Translations under genes and position numbers: made by a program
Source: Candidatus Bathyarchaeota archaeon
Lineage (GTDB): Archaea > Thermoproteota > Bathyarchaeia > Bathyarchaeales > WUQV01
DNA length: 51,703 nucleotides
Assembly (NCBI GenBank): GCA_021158125.1
Contig: JAGGVF010000015.1
Location: 1 to 51,703, forward strand
Direction of reading: 5' to 3'
Notes under the pieces: generated by a model
Databases searched by the model: none
What the model saw: only the letters and a program-made list of their open reading frames with translations
What the model was told of the DNA's origin: nothing
Shown here: in pieces, positions 23,990 to 32,714 of the stretch
Numbering within the stretch: position 1 is the first letter of the stretch
How the letters are laid out: each line of letters begins with the position of its first letter

Positions 23990-24961
23990 TTACTCCTCCT
24001 CTTTTCTGATGAAATATTTTTTAATGATTCCCGTAAGCCCTTTTGGCATGAAGAGCAGTACAACGATTAGAAGAACTCCGTATATCAAAAGATGCAAACC
24101 TGCATAGGTTCCTCCAAGATGCACCCTAAGCATTTCCGATATTGGCATCAACACTACTGCACCAACTGTGGGGCCGATTATGTCGTACATTCCTCCGAAA
24201 ATCGCGATTAAGGCTATCTGTATAGATAAATCTAAGCTTAAAACTGTTCCGGGAGTTATACACCTATAATACTGGAGCCAGAATGCCCCCCCTATAGCCG
24301 TCAAGAAGGCACTAAGCCATAGCGCTACCATCTTTTCTTTGAGAACGTTGATGCCTAATGCAGCTGCAGCGTCTTCATCTTCCCGAATTGCAATAAGTTT
24401 GTATCTGAATCTTTTCATGCGATATGTAATGAAAAGCGATAGGAGCCAAAGGAAAATTGCAATGTAACAGAAGTATCTTTTATCATTAAACTGGAAATTT
24501 AGTGGTGAAAAGCCTAAATAGCGCAAATATAAACCAAGGGCTCCGCCAGTTATATCTCTATAGTAGAGACAGAGATCCCTTAAGATTTCTGCAAATGCTA
24601 TGGTTGCAAGTGCGAAATAAGTTCCTCTCACACCGAACTTGAAGCATGGATATCCGAGAATTGTAGCTAGGCCTATTGATGCAAGTGCTGCAAGTAACAT
24701 TCCTATCCATGGTGACAAACCGTACCATGTGAACATAAAGTAAGTAAGGTAAGCCCCTATGCCGACAAATGCTGTGTGACCAAGTGAGAGCGTTCCTGCA
24801 AACCCGCCTAATATATTCCAACATGTAGAAAAGAATGCGAAGAGATATATTATGGTAAATATATGGATAATGTATGGGGATACTGGGAGAAGAGGTAATC
24901 CAAAAATGACTATTGCAGCTAGAATCAAAGGCAGGTGTTTTTTGTCTATGCTTATTTTCAT
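23990..24961 (-). CDS. livM: Liv-type ABC transporter permease, LivM-like
   Basis: A 323-residue integral membrane protein with about nine hydrophobic helices. The family motif GYPCFKFGVRGTYFALATIAFAE begins near residue 103. The cytoplasmic coupling-loop segment IAIREDEDAAAALGINVLKEK is near residue 195, and FGGMYDIIGPTVGAVVL lies toward the C-terminus. All are features of LivM. It is located between LivH and LivG in the normal operon order. Confidence 0.9.
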   Translation of the reverse strand: MKISIDKKHLPLILAAIVIFGLPLLPVSPYIIHIFTIIYLFAFFSTCWNILGGFAGTLSLGHTAFVGIGAYLTYFMFTWYGLSPWIGMLLAALASIGLATILGYPCFKFGVRGTYFALATIAFAEILRDLCLYYRDITGGALGLYLRYLGFSPLNFQFNDKRYFCYIAIFLWLLSLFITYRMKRFRYKLIAIREDEDAAAALGINVLKEKMVALWLSAFLTAIGGAFWLQYYRCITPGTVLSLDLSIQIALIAIFGGMYDIIGPTVGAVVLMPISEMLRVHLGGTYAGLHLLIYGVLLIVVLLFMPKGLTGIIKKYFIRKEEE

Positions 24962-24962
24962 T

Positions 24963-25826
24963 TTAGAGTTTCCTCCTTCCCAGAAGCCCTTCAGGCCTAG
25001 CTATTAGGGTAATTAAGAATATCACAAATGCTATGGCTCTTCCTAATTCAACACTAGTCAGGACTCCGGCTACTGCTTCTACTATACCAAGAATGAAAGA
25101 ACCTACAAGTGCTCCCTCGAAGCTTCCTAAACCCCCAAATACTATAATAATCCAAGACATAACACCGAACGATGTCCCAGCTAAGGGAAAAACATAATAA
25201 ACTGGTGCTAACAGAGCTGACGCAATCCCAACTAGGGTACCCGCTAAAGCAAAGGTTAATACGTAAACCCTCTTAACGTCTATGCCCATCAATTCTGCGG
25301 CTTCTCTATCTTGAGCCACAGCACGTATGTTTCTACCAATTCTCGTTTTGTGCAGGAACAGGTACAACAGTATGGAAATTGGCACTGCCACTATTAACGG
25401 TATGACTCTCTCTAAACTTATTGTCATAATTCCGACTGTAATGTTATGTATTTCTATCGGAATTCCCCTATAATCAGCCTTCCAAAGAAGTAGAGCCAAA
25501 TTCTGTAGGAAAATGGAAAGCCCTGCGGTGATCAGAAGCTGGTTTAACTCTGGGGCTTCAATAACTGGTTCTATAAGTAGTTTCTCCGTTGCAACAGCTA
25601 CTAAAATAACCACCGGAACCGTTAGCACTACAGATAGATAGGGGTTTATTCCAAATAATACAAAAAGCCAATAAGCCGTATACATACCTATCATTAAGAA
25701 TTCACCGTGTGCAAAGTTAACAATCTTCATAACTCCGTAGATTATATTAAGACCAACAGCAACTAATGCGTAAACACCACCTAAAATTAAGCCGTTTATA
25801 ATGGCAAGTATTATGAGTTCTATCAT
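24963..25826 (-). CDS. livH: Liv-type ABC transporter permease, LivH-like
   Basis: A 287-residue membrane permease. The first helices give NGLILGGVYALVAVGLNIIYG, then MKIVNFAHGEFLMIGMYTAYW, the hallmark LivH sequence. The coupling loop RAVAQDREAAELMGIDVKRV is near residue 180, and VFGGLGSFEGALVGSFILG follows. One base separates its stop from the LivM start. It is the first transporter gene after the SDR and cupin genes. Confidence 0.92.
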   Translation of the reverse strand: MIELIILAIINGLILGGVYALVAVGLNIIYGVMKIVNFAHGEFLMIGMYTAYWLFVLFGINPYLSVVLTVPVVILVAVATEKLLIEPVIEAPELNQLLITAGLSIFLQNLALLLWKADYRGIPIEIHNITVGIMTISLERVIPLIVAVPISILLYLFLHKTRIGRNIRAVAQDREAAELMGIDVKRVYVLTFALAGTLVGIASALLAPVYYVFPLAGTSFGVMSWIIIVFGGLGSFEGALVGSFILGIVEAVAGVLTSVELGRAIAFVIFLITLIARPEGLLGRRKL

Positions 25827-25833
25827 TTTTCAA

Positions 25834-26271
25834 TCACTTCCGAGTTGTATCATTTTTGAGCTTCACTACACGAACTGGTGGTGAAACAGCATAAACAATG
25901 ATCAAAAGCTCATCGCCAGTATTAACCACTTGATTTTCCACAACACCTACTGGGAAGTATATGGCGTCTCCCTCTTTAACTTCGAGGTGCTTCTCTTCTC
26001 CAGCAACTCTCCAGCAAAGTGTTCCCTTACCTTTAACTATAAGATAAGCTTCCTCAAAATTCTCTGGATATATTATTTCATAGTCTTCTGCCCTGTCGCG
26101 ATCGTGTGTATGCCATCTATGAGCTATTTTCCCGGGATCCACGTAAATTATGCCAACCTGCAGATTCTTTGATCCAGGATATGCTGGTGTAACCATCCTC
26201 TTGCCTCTGCCGCCACCTGGCCAAACTACATCCTCAACATCTGAAGGGTGAATTACAATAGGTTCAGACAT
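25834..26271 (-). CDS. Cupin protein in the transporter operon
   Basis: A 145-residue single-domain cupin. The metal-binding motif 1 is HRWHTHDRDRAEDYEIIY with several His and a Glu near residues 50-67. Motif 2 is GDAIYFPVGVVENQVVN near residue 105, where the usual His is replaced by Glu/Asn. ATG 26271 is preferred because GAGGGG lies eight bases upstream. Cupins in sugar-acid operons are often isomerases, epimerases or lyases; that would fit here, but it is inference. It follows the SDR gene and precedes LivH. Confidence 0.8.
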   Translation of the reverse strand: MSEPIVIHPSDVEDVVWPGGGRGKRMVTPAYPGSKNLQVGIIYVDPGKIAHRWHTHDRDRAEDYEIIYPENFEEAYLIVKGKGTLCWRVAGEEKHLEVKEGDAIYFPVGVVENQVVNTGDELLIIVYAVSPPVRVVKLKNDTTRK

Positions 26272-26282
26272 AACTTTTCCCC

Positions 26283-27215
26283 TCAAACAGGTGGTAATCC
26301 TGCACGAGATCGAATTATGTTTATGTGTTCTCTAATGCCTTCCTCCATAGTATAGGAGGGGGTATAACCTAACTCTTCCTTGGCTCTTGTTATGTCAAAC
26401 TCCATTTGCCACCCAAGTTCTCCAGGCTCAACATGGATGACTGCGTCTGGAATAAGCTTTTTAATGTACTCAGCAGCTTCGTAGATAGTGCGAAGTTCTC
26501 CGCATGTATTGAATATCCTATGTTTGGTTTGCTTTACATTACAAGCTAATATTATAGCCTTTACAGCGTCTTTAACGTATTGCCAGTCAACTTTTTGGTT
26601 TCCATAAGACACCTTCACTGGTCTTCCAAGGGCCGCACCCTCTATAAGCTCACTTGCAAACGCTGTTTGACCTCTCGCTCTTCCAGGACCGTAAACAACT
26701 GTAAATCTTAAGCCAATGTTATCCAGCCCGTACTTCTCGTAGTAGTACTCTCCCATAAATTCATTTAACACCTTACAAGCACCATATACATTAAGAGGCA
26801 TTTTAGGGGCATCTTCGTTAACTGGCTTGTGACCGTAGTATTCGGCACGACCATAAACCGAGATGGAACTGGCCCACACTACCCTTTTAACATCCATTAT
26901 TCTCGCAATTTCAAAGATGTTGGTAGTGCCCTCACAATTGACCTTGATGGCCTTTAATGGTTTTTCTTGCGACTGAGGGATAAGTAAATAAGCTAAATGT
27001 ACTATGTACTCAACACCATACTTTTTTACGCATTCCAAGAGATCCGTAACGTCGAGTACATCCCCTCGGATCACTTTCACTTTATCTTTAACATCGCTTA
27101 TTGCCTCATAATTTGGTTGATAATCATACGCTATGACTTCTTCCCCTCTATTCACTAATTCCCTTATGAGGTGAGAGCCGATGAATCCTGTGCCACCTGT
27201 AACCAGATATGACAT
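26283..27215 (-). CDS. NAD-dependent epimerase/dehydratase-family SDR
   Basis: An extended SDR of 310 residues with the nucleotide motif TGGTGFIGSHL at residues 6-16, an acidic D30 after strand 2 (NAD preference), the catalytic Ser in ASSISVYG near residue 119, and the active-site YGACK near residue 145. The family includes UDP-glucose 4-epimerase, threonine dehydrogenase and sugar-acid dehydrogenases such as D-erythronate dehydrogenase DenD. As the first gene of a transporter operon it is more likely to act on the imported compound than on a nucleotide sugar. A TATA-like CTCTTTATAAATT (27261-27272) lies about 50 bases upstream; the remaining 27273-27435 interval shows nothing definite. Confidence 0.87.
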   Translation of the reverse strand: MSYLVTGGTGFIGSHLIRELVNRGEEVIAYDYQPNYEAISDVKDKVKVIRGDVLDVTDLLECVKKYGVEYIVHLAYLLIPQSQEKPLKAIKVNCEGTTNIFEIARIMDVKRVVWASSISVYGRAEYYGHKPVNEDAPKMPLNVYGACKVLNEFMGEYYYEKYGLDNIGLRFTVVYGPGRARGQTAFASELIEGAALGRPVKVSYGNQKVDWQYVKDAVKAIILACNVKQTKHRIFNTCGELRTIYEAAEYIKKLIPDAVIHVEPGELGWQMEFDITRAKEELGYTPSYTMEEGIREHINIIRSRAGLPPV

Positions 27216-27435
27216 TTAGGGGCCTCATTTTTGGTTGGCTAGAATTAACATAATTGGGTTCTCTTTATAAATTTATCTATCTTCTGATTTAACGCTTAAA
27301 TCTAGTTAAACAAGGATGGGAGGTTTATTCAAATGAGACCATTACTTGTGCAATAAAGCCCATCCAAGACTGTTCTTGGCGACCAAACTGTAAAACGATA
27401 GGTCAGTCAAATATCGTTACTTTTATTTACCAGGT

Positions 27436-29289
27436 TTATCGCAAATTTATTGCAAACTCAAGGCCAAGTTCTTTCAGCTTATCCTTTCTTGGTTTTCCTT
27501 CTTCATCTAGCCCACGTATCCTATAATATTCATTGAGCATAGGTTCTAATTCAACTATCTGTCCCTTTGCAGTCCCGTCTGGTACTGGCTCCTTCAGGAA
27601 TCTTTCCGGCAATGTGTCATCTTCACGTCCGCTACCCATCTTCACGTTGAAAGCTCTTTTCAGCATCCATATTCTTTCCCCAGCTTTCATCAAGTCATCA
27701 AGTTTCGTCTCCCATCCCGTTACTGCCGTATAGACTTTCGCAAGTGTTGTTAACGGCATTCTGCCAAAGAAGACCACAAATTTGCATATTCCTAGTGCAT
27801 CAATCATGCAACAAGCATCCTGCATGATCTTAACCACTCTAGCTTTCCCATCTATTGAAAATCCGTCTAATTGTTTATCAAACCCCAAGTCTGGAATGAG
27901 TATTCCCCTTGATGGAAGGAATGAGTAACCTCTTAGGTGACATGCACCCCTCTCCGAAACCGCGTATTGTAATCCCATTTCTTTAAATCTGTATGGACTA
28001 TGCATTGGAAGTTCAAGACCCCTGACATGCATAGCCAACCTCTCGGCTCCCTTCCCTATTTTTTCTGCGGCTCTCTTGGAGCCTTCGCTTAATGTAGCAC
28101 CGAACCCTTCTTTTTTACCGATAAGCTCAACTAGCTTAACTATGACTTTCGGATCTCCCCAGTTTAACTCAATGCCGCCAGTTTCCTCCTTTGTTATTAT
28201 ACCTTTTTCATAGCACTCCATGGCGAAGGCTATGGTAGCGCCAGCCGATATTGTATCTATACCTAATCTGTTGCATATGTCGTTCGCTTTCGCTATAGAT
28301 TCTAGGTTGTCATTCATACAAAGGGAACCAAAAGCAGCTACTGTTTCATATTCGGGGCCATAACCTTTTAAGGGAGCATATGGCCCTTCCTTTATTTCAA
28401 CATACCTGCCACAGCCTACATGGCATGCAAAGCAAGCTCTTCTTCCGATAAGTATTGTCTTAGCCATTTTAATTCCTGTTATATTATCTGCTCCCGGAAA
28501 AGTCCCTTTTGTCCAATTTTTGATAGGAAGGTTCCCCATCTCTTCAAAGGCTGCAACTCCGCCGGCTGTACCGTAATCACTTAAGCCTTTAAGTTTATCC
28601 TTTGTGTTTTCTATTATTTGCTCTCTAAGTTCTTTAAGTGTTTCAGAATCCTCAACTTTTATGTTTCTGGTTCCCATGCAAGCTATTGCTTTTAACTTCT
28701 TCGAGCCCATTACGGCGCCTAAACCGCATCGCCCGGCGGCCCTTCCGTTGTCGCTTATGATAGCTGCCAACCTAACAAGTTTTTCGCCAGCAGGACCGAT
28801 GCAAGCTACTGCGGCCTTTTTCTCATTTAACTCTTCTTTTACAGCGTTACACGCGTCAAATGTTTCCATTCCCCACATTCCGTTTGCGCTCTTGATTTCG
28901 ACTTCATCGTCATGAATCCATAGGTAAACTGGTTTCTCCGCTTTTCCTTCTATTATAAGCATGTCATAACCAGCTTTCTTTAACTCAATTCCACAGTTTG
29001 CTGAAAAAATTGATTCTCCCCATATGCCCGTCAACGGAGACCTTGAAACCAGTATGGATTTACATCCCGCGGGCACAGTAGAGCCTGTCAACGGACCGGT
29101 AGCAAATATAAGCTTGTTATCAGGGTCGAATGGGTCTGTATTTACATCCATTTCTTCCAACATAATCTTAGCCGCAATCCCCAGCCCTCCAATTAATTTT
29201 TTAGCTAATGAAAGGTCTAGATCTTGCTTGGAAATCTTGTTCTGGGACAAGTCGACTCTGAGAATTTTGCCAACATAACCCCCTACCAT
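27436..29289 (-). CDS. aor: Aldehyde ferredoxin oxidoreductase (tungsten enzyme)
   Basis: AOR family enzymes oxidise aldehydes to acids with ferredoxin, using a tungstopterin cofactor. The 617-residue length is typical. GGYVGKILRVDLS opens the N-terminal domain. The [4Fe-4S] ligands are visible in CFACHVGCGRY near residue 290 and in the C-terminal DACCMIDALGICKF. RGLELPMHSPYRF and AVSERGACHLRG near residues 440-470 are pterin-binding segments. ATG 29289 follows GGGAGG by seven bases and replaces a longer reading from 29346. It diverges from the cupin, RuBisCO-like, kinase operon. Which AOR subfamily (AOR, FOR, GOR, WOR) it belongs to is not clear. Confidence 0.9.
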   Translation of the reverse strand: MVGGYVGKILRVDLSQNKISKQDLDLSLAKKLIGGLGIAAKIMLEEMDVNTDPFDPDNKLIFATGPLTGSTVPAGCKSILVSRSPLTGIWGESIFSANCGIELKKAGYDMLIIEGKAEKPVYLWIHDDEVEIKSANGMWGMETFDACNAVKEELNEKKAAVACIGPAGEKLVRLAAIISDNGRAAGRCGLGAVMGSKKLKAIACMGTRNIKVEDSETLKELREQIIENTKDKLKGLSDYGTAGGVAAFEEMGNLPIKNWTKGTFPGADNITGIKMAKTILIGRRACFACHVGCGRYVEIKEGPYAPLKGYGPEYETVAAFGSLCMNDNLESIAKANDICNRLGIDTISAGATIAFAMECYEKGIITKEETGGIELNWGDPKVIVKLVELIGKKEGFGATLSEGSKRAAEKIGKGAERLAMHVRGLELPMHSPYRFKEMGLQYAVSERGACHLRGYSFLPSRGILIPDLGFDKQLDGFSIDGKARVVKIMQDACCMIDALGICKFVVFFGRMPLTTLAKVYTAVTGWETKLDDLMKAGERIWMLKRAFNVKMGSGREDDTLPERFLKEPVPDGTAKGQIVELEPMLNEYYRIRGLDEEGKPRKDKLKELGLEFAINLR

Positions 29290-29432
29290 CTTGAAACCTC
29301 CCTTGTAACTGTAAACAAGCATAGCACGTATTTTAAATTTACTCATAAAGTTTGAAAGCTTGAGAAAGCAAGTGGTAAAACCTTTTTATATCTGAACTGA
29401 AAACTTTTAATCTCTAAAAATGAGGTGAGATC
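29290..29432. promoter_or_regulatory. Divergent promoter region between aor and the RuBisCO-like operon
   Basis: In 143 bases there are two opposed TATA-like elements: CTTTTTATATCTG (about 29378-29390) reading right toward the cupin gene, and AAATTTAAAATACG (about 29327-29341 on the minus strand) reading left toward aor. GAGGTGAG lies just before ATG 29433 and GGGAGG just before ATG 29289. Shared control of both units is likely. Confidence 0.5.
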
Positions 29433-29813
29433 ATGATCGTCGTAAAATTTGATGAACCGCAAGAATACCATGCCCCAAACCAGGAAACCAGACGAGTCAG
29501 AATCTTCATTGACGAAGAAAAAATCGGGAAAAAGGACATAGTGATGGGCATGAGCATATATGGACCTGGAATGGAGGCCCCATTACACTCCCACGAAGGT
29601 TCCGAAACAATGTTCATAGTGCATGGCAAAGGAGAATTCGGAACGGAAGACAAGGTTGTGCAGGTTGGACCAGGTGACGTACTTTATTTCGAACCAGGCG
29701 AGAAACATTTCCTTAGAAATATAGGAAGTCAGACGCTCGAGTTTATATTTATATACTCCAAACCCGGTGACGAAAAGGTCATAAAGGAGAAATGGATTCC
29801 ACTGAAAAAATAG
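29433..29813 (+). CDS. Small cupin, first gene of the RuBisCO-like/kinase operon
   Basis: A 126-residue cupin with a full metal site: motif 1 is PLHSHEGSETMFIVHGKGEF (two His and Glu near residues 50-57) and motif 2 is GPGDVLYFEPGEKHFLRNIG with the second-motif His near residue 90. Single-domain cupins of this size include sugar isomerases and dioxygenase-like proteins. It is 18 bases upstream of the RuBisCO-like gene, so it very probably works on the same pathway. A keto-sugar isomerase activity is my preferred guess, without direct evidence. Confidence 0.82.
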   Translation: MIVVKFDEPQEYHAPNQETRRVRIFIDEEKIGKKDIVMGMSIYGPGMEAPLHSHEGSETMFIVHGKGEFGTEDKVVQVGPGDVLYFEPGEKHFLRNIGSQTLEFIFIYSKPGDEKVIKEKWIPLKK

Positions 29814-29831
29814 TTTAAGCTGGGAAAGAAA

Positions 29832-31145
29832 GTGTCTGCTGAAGAGTTTACTTACGACCCATATGCTTTTTCTATTTTTGAAGGAGTTGACGTGGACAAT
29901 CATATAATTGCCATTTACTCACTAGAGGTTGAGCCTGGAAGAGATTTCCTTAAAATTGCTGAAGGATTAGCATCCGAGGCGACAACAGGTACTTGGATAA
30001 AAGTTCCTACTGAAACGAGCGAGATAAGGAAAAAATATCAGGCTAAGGTGCTTGGCACATATGAAATTCCGTCAGAAGGGTACCAAAGAGTAATGATAGC
30101 AGTCGCACATCCCATTGAAAACTTTGGTCCAAGTATGCCAATGTCTATGGTTTTAGCAGGAATTGCCGGAAACTTATTTTCGGTAACAGCGGCTCGCGTA
30201 AAGCTTACTGACGTATTTTTACCAAAGAATTTAGTAAAAGAGTTTAAGGGACCAAAATTCGGAATTCCAGGTCTAAGAAACATGTTAAACATACATGACA
30301 GACCTTTAGTTGGAGCCATTCTCAAACCTAAAACTGGCATGTCTCCAAAGGAAGTCGCAGAAGTATGCTACAAAGCGGCATTAGGCGGGGCGGATTTAAT
30401 AAAGGATGACGAGATGCAGTCAGATCCAAGTTATTGCCCACGCATCGAGAGGCTTCATGCAGTTATGGAAGCACTTGATAAAGCACAGGAAGAAACAGGC
30501 AAAAAATGCCTCTATGCACTTAATATAACGGACAGGAGCGATAAAATGCTTGAAATTGCCGAGAAGGCGGTAGAAGAAGGCGCTAACTGTCTTCTGATCA
30601 ACTATATCACATCTGGATATGAGAATTTAAGAATGGTAGCTGAGGATCCAAGCGTATCCGTCCCTTTGTTAGCACATCCGACAATGGCTAGGGCACTTGT
30701 AAGACCAGAAAACATGGGTATAACATATCATACAGTTAAAAAACTCGTTAGATTATGCGGAGCCGATATAACAATACTGTCCTCTGCTTACGGGAAAATG
30801 TATCAACCAATTAGGGAGTATTTCTGGTCTGTGCATGCTCTCAGAGATCCATTTTATGGAATTAAGTCCACATTACCTGCTCTCAGCGGAGGAGTTTACC
30901 CAGGTCTAGCTACTCAGCATGTCAAAGATGTCGGGATAGATATAATGATGATAGCAGGAGGTGGAGTGTTAGGTCATCCTATGGGCGTAACTGCAGGCGT
31001 TAAAGCAATGGTCGCTGCCGTTGAGGCAGCCGCTAAAGGCATACCTTTAGTTGAAGCAGCAAAAACGAGTCAAGAGTTAAAGGTAGCCATAGACACTTGG
31101 GGCGTATACGAAAAACCGAAGGAATATATCTTTAAACCGAAGTAA
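29832..31145 (+). CDS. RuBisCO-like protein (form IV-type), probable phospho-keto-acid enzyme
   Basis: RuBisCO large-subunit superfamily, 437 residues, GTG start. Kept residues: E49, T54 and W55 in SEATTGTW; N114 in IAGNLF; K165 and K167 in ILKPKTG; the carbamylated-Lys and metal cluster K191, D193, E194 in IKDDEMQ; H282; K322 in the loop-6 segment YGKMYQ; S352-G-G; and the G376-G377 phosphate loop. Lost: the phosphate-binding Arg after H282 is Pro283, the following His is Ala286, and the His before loop 6 (H327 in spinach) is a hydrophobic residue. This argues against ribulose-bisphosphate carboxylation. Known RuBisCO-like proteins include MtnW and decarboxylases or transcarboxylases of phosphorylated keto-acids in apionate catabolism. 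The downstream FGGY kinase suggests a phosphorylated substrate here. Confidence 0.88.
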   Translation: MSAEEFTYDPYAFSIFEGVDVDNHIIAIYSLEVEPGRDFLKIAEGLASEATTGTWIKVPTETSEIRKKYQAKVLGTYEIPSEGYQRVMIAVAHPIENFGPSMPMSMVLAGIAGNLFSVTAARVKLTDVFLPKNLVKEFKGPKFGIPGLRNMLNIHDRPLVGAILKPKTGMSPKEVAEVCYKAALGGADLIKDDEMQSDPSYCPRIERLHAVMEALDKAQEETGKKCLYALNITDRSDKMLEIAEKAVEEGANCLLINYITSGYENLRMVAEDPSVSVPLLAHPTMARALVRPENMGITYHTVKKLVRLCGADITILSSAYGKMYQPIREYFWSVHALRDPFYGIKSTLPALSGGVYPGLATQHVKDVGIDIMMIAGGGVLGHPMGVTAGVKAMVAAVEAAAKGIPLVEAAKTSQELKVAIDTWGVYEKPKEYIFKPK

Positions 31146-31148
31146 AAC

Positions 31149-31167
31149 TTTTTCCCCCTTTTTTCCC
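31149..31167 (+). terminator. Possible T/C-rich partial terminator between the RLP and kinase genes
   Basis: CTTTTTCCCCCTTTTTTCCC lies in the 36-base gap just after the RuBisCO-like gene. Oligo-T tracts terminate archaeal RNA polymerase, so this may reduce transcription into the kinase gene rather than stop it. Confidence 0.3.
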
Positions 31168-31181
31168 AAAATGGTGACAAA

Positions 31182-32714
31182 ATGCCGTCTTATTTTATGG
31201 GTGTGGATATCGGAACTTCTGCAGTAAAGGCAGTTATAACTAATGCTGAAGGCAAGATTTATGGTTCATGTTCCGTAGCTAATGATGTCAATTTTCTGAA
31301 GCCAGGATGGGTTGAGCAGAATCCTGAGATTCATTGGTGGAAAAATTTTATATTCGCTGTCAAGGGATGCTTAAAGAAATCTCGTATTCCTCCGAACCAG
31401 ATTGCAGGACTTGGTATAAGCGGCTTATCTGTTAACCTAACTGCTTTAGATAAGAACGGTAAGGTGATACGCCCGGCAATTCTCTACATGGATACGCGAG
31501 CTTTAAAGGAAATAGAATGGTTGAAAGAGAACGTAGGCAATCAGACTTTCCTAGAGATCAACGGAAATCCTATAAGCCATCGTATGTTAGTTCCAAAAAT
31601 TCTCTGGTTCAAGAAACATGAACCCGAAAATTACAATAAGACATGGAAAATACTCATTTCTTCGCAAGGTTACGTTATCTATAAGTTATGTGGGCAAATC
31701 ACAGCGGATTACTATACTGCAGACATGGTGGGCTTGTTCAGCTACAGAGAAAACAAATGGAGCAATAAACTTTCAGAACTCATCGGAATAGACATCGATA
31801 AACTGCCCCAAGCATTTCCATCTTACGAGGTAGTTGGTGAAATATCAACCATATCAGCGAAACAAGTAGGGTTAAAAGCAGGAACCCCTGTTGTTGCGGG
31901 GTCTTGTGACGCAAATATTTCAACTCTTAGTTCTGGTGTAGTATATCCTGGAGAGGCCATGCTATCCTATGGAAGCGTTGGAGCAAGTTACATTTGTTTG
32001 GATAAGCCCAAGGTTCACCCCGGACTTTTCTTTGGCCATTACGTGAAACCTAATAGCTGGGTGTCCGTCATAGCTATGCAATGTGCCGGAGCTATACTGA
32101 AGTGGTTTTACAGAGAGTTCGGCCACATAGAAAAAGAATTTAGTGAGAAATTAGGTTTAAACCCGTATCAAATTCTTGATATGGAAGCAGAAAAAATCCC
32201 ACCGGGATCTAATGGTTTGATAGTACTACCTTACTTTATGGGGGAGAGATCTCCGATTATGGATCCTAACGCAAAAGGCGTGATATTTGGATTAAATCTC
32301 TTCCATAGTAGGGCGCATGTATATCGCGCATTCCTTGAAGCTTTTGGATATGGATTGTCACATCACTTGGATGTTCTGAACGAAATTGGGGTTAAAATTA
32401 AGAGGTGGATAGCGGTTAACGGCGGTGCTAAAAGCAAAATTTGGAGGCAAATAGTATCTGATATAACTGGAATTCCTCAATACTACACTCCGGGGCATCC
32501 AGGCGCCCCTCTTGGAGATGCTTTCCTAGCCGCTATAGGTACGAAAGTTATACGAGATTGGAGCAAAATAAAAGAGTGGGTTCATCTTAAAGATGAAACA
32601 CTTCCAAACATGGAAAAGCATAGATTATACAGAAAATTATACACAATATATAAACGTTTATATGAACATCTAAAGCAGGATATGTGGGATCTTTCAAATA
32701 TTTGTAATATATGA
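31182..32714 (+). CDS. FGGY-family carbohydrate kinase
   Basis: A sugar kinase of the xylulokinase/gluconokinase group, 510 residues. GVDIGTSAVKA at residues 7-17 is the ATP phosphate 1 motif, RPAILYMDTRA near residue 97 contributes to substrate binding, GSCDANIS has the catalytic Asp243, and GERSPIMDPNAKGVIFGLN (residues 353 on) is the FGGY signature region. NGGAKSKIWRQIVSDITG near residue 420 is the adenosine motif. GGTGA precedes ATG 31182. The substrate is unknown. Its operon with the RuBisCO-like protein suggests that it phosphorylates a keto-sugar or keto-acid which that enzyme then converts. Confidence 0.9.
   Translation: MPSYFMGVDIGTSAVKAVITNAEGKIYGSCSVANDVNFLKPGWVEQNPEIHWWKNFIFAVKGCLKKSRIPPNQIAGLGISGLSVNLTALDKNGKVIRPAILYMDTRALKEIEWLKENVGNQTFLEINGNPISHRMLVPKILWFKKHEPENYNKTWKILISSQGYVIYKLCGQITADYYTADMVGLFSYRENKWSNKLSELIGIDIDKLPQAFPSYEVVGEISTISAKQVGLKAGTPVVAGSCDANISTLSSGVVYPGEAMLSYGSVGASYICLDKPKVHPGLFFGHYVKPNSWVSVIAMQCAGAILKWFYREFGHIEKEFSEKLGLNPYQILDMEAEKIPPGSNGLIVLPYFMGERSPIMDPNAKGVIFGLNLFHSRAHVYRAFLEAFGYGLSHHLDVLNEIGVKIKRWIAVNGGAKSKIWRQIVSDITGIPQYYTPGHPGAPLGDAFLAAIGTKVIRDWSKIKEWVHLKDETLPNMEKHRLYRKLYTIYKRLYEHLKQDMWDLSNICNI

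Noticed and set aside
27336-27359. Seven-codon ORF with GGGAGG upstream (near 27320-27360)
   Set aside because: Too short to support as a gene. It may be the start of a lost gene or a leader peptide, but there is nothing after it in frame.
29832-31145. Catalytic form III RuBisCO of the AMP pathway
   Set aside because: Carbamylation and metal residues are kept, but the Arg295, His298 and His327 equivalents are replaced, and no AMP phosphorylase or ribose-1,5-bisphosphate isomerase is nearby.
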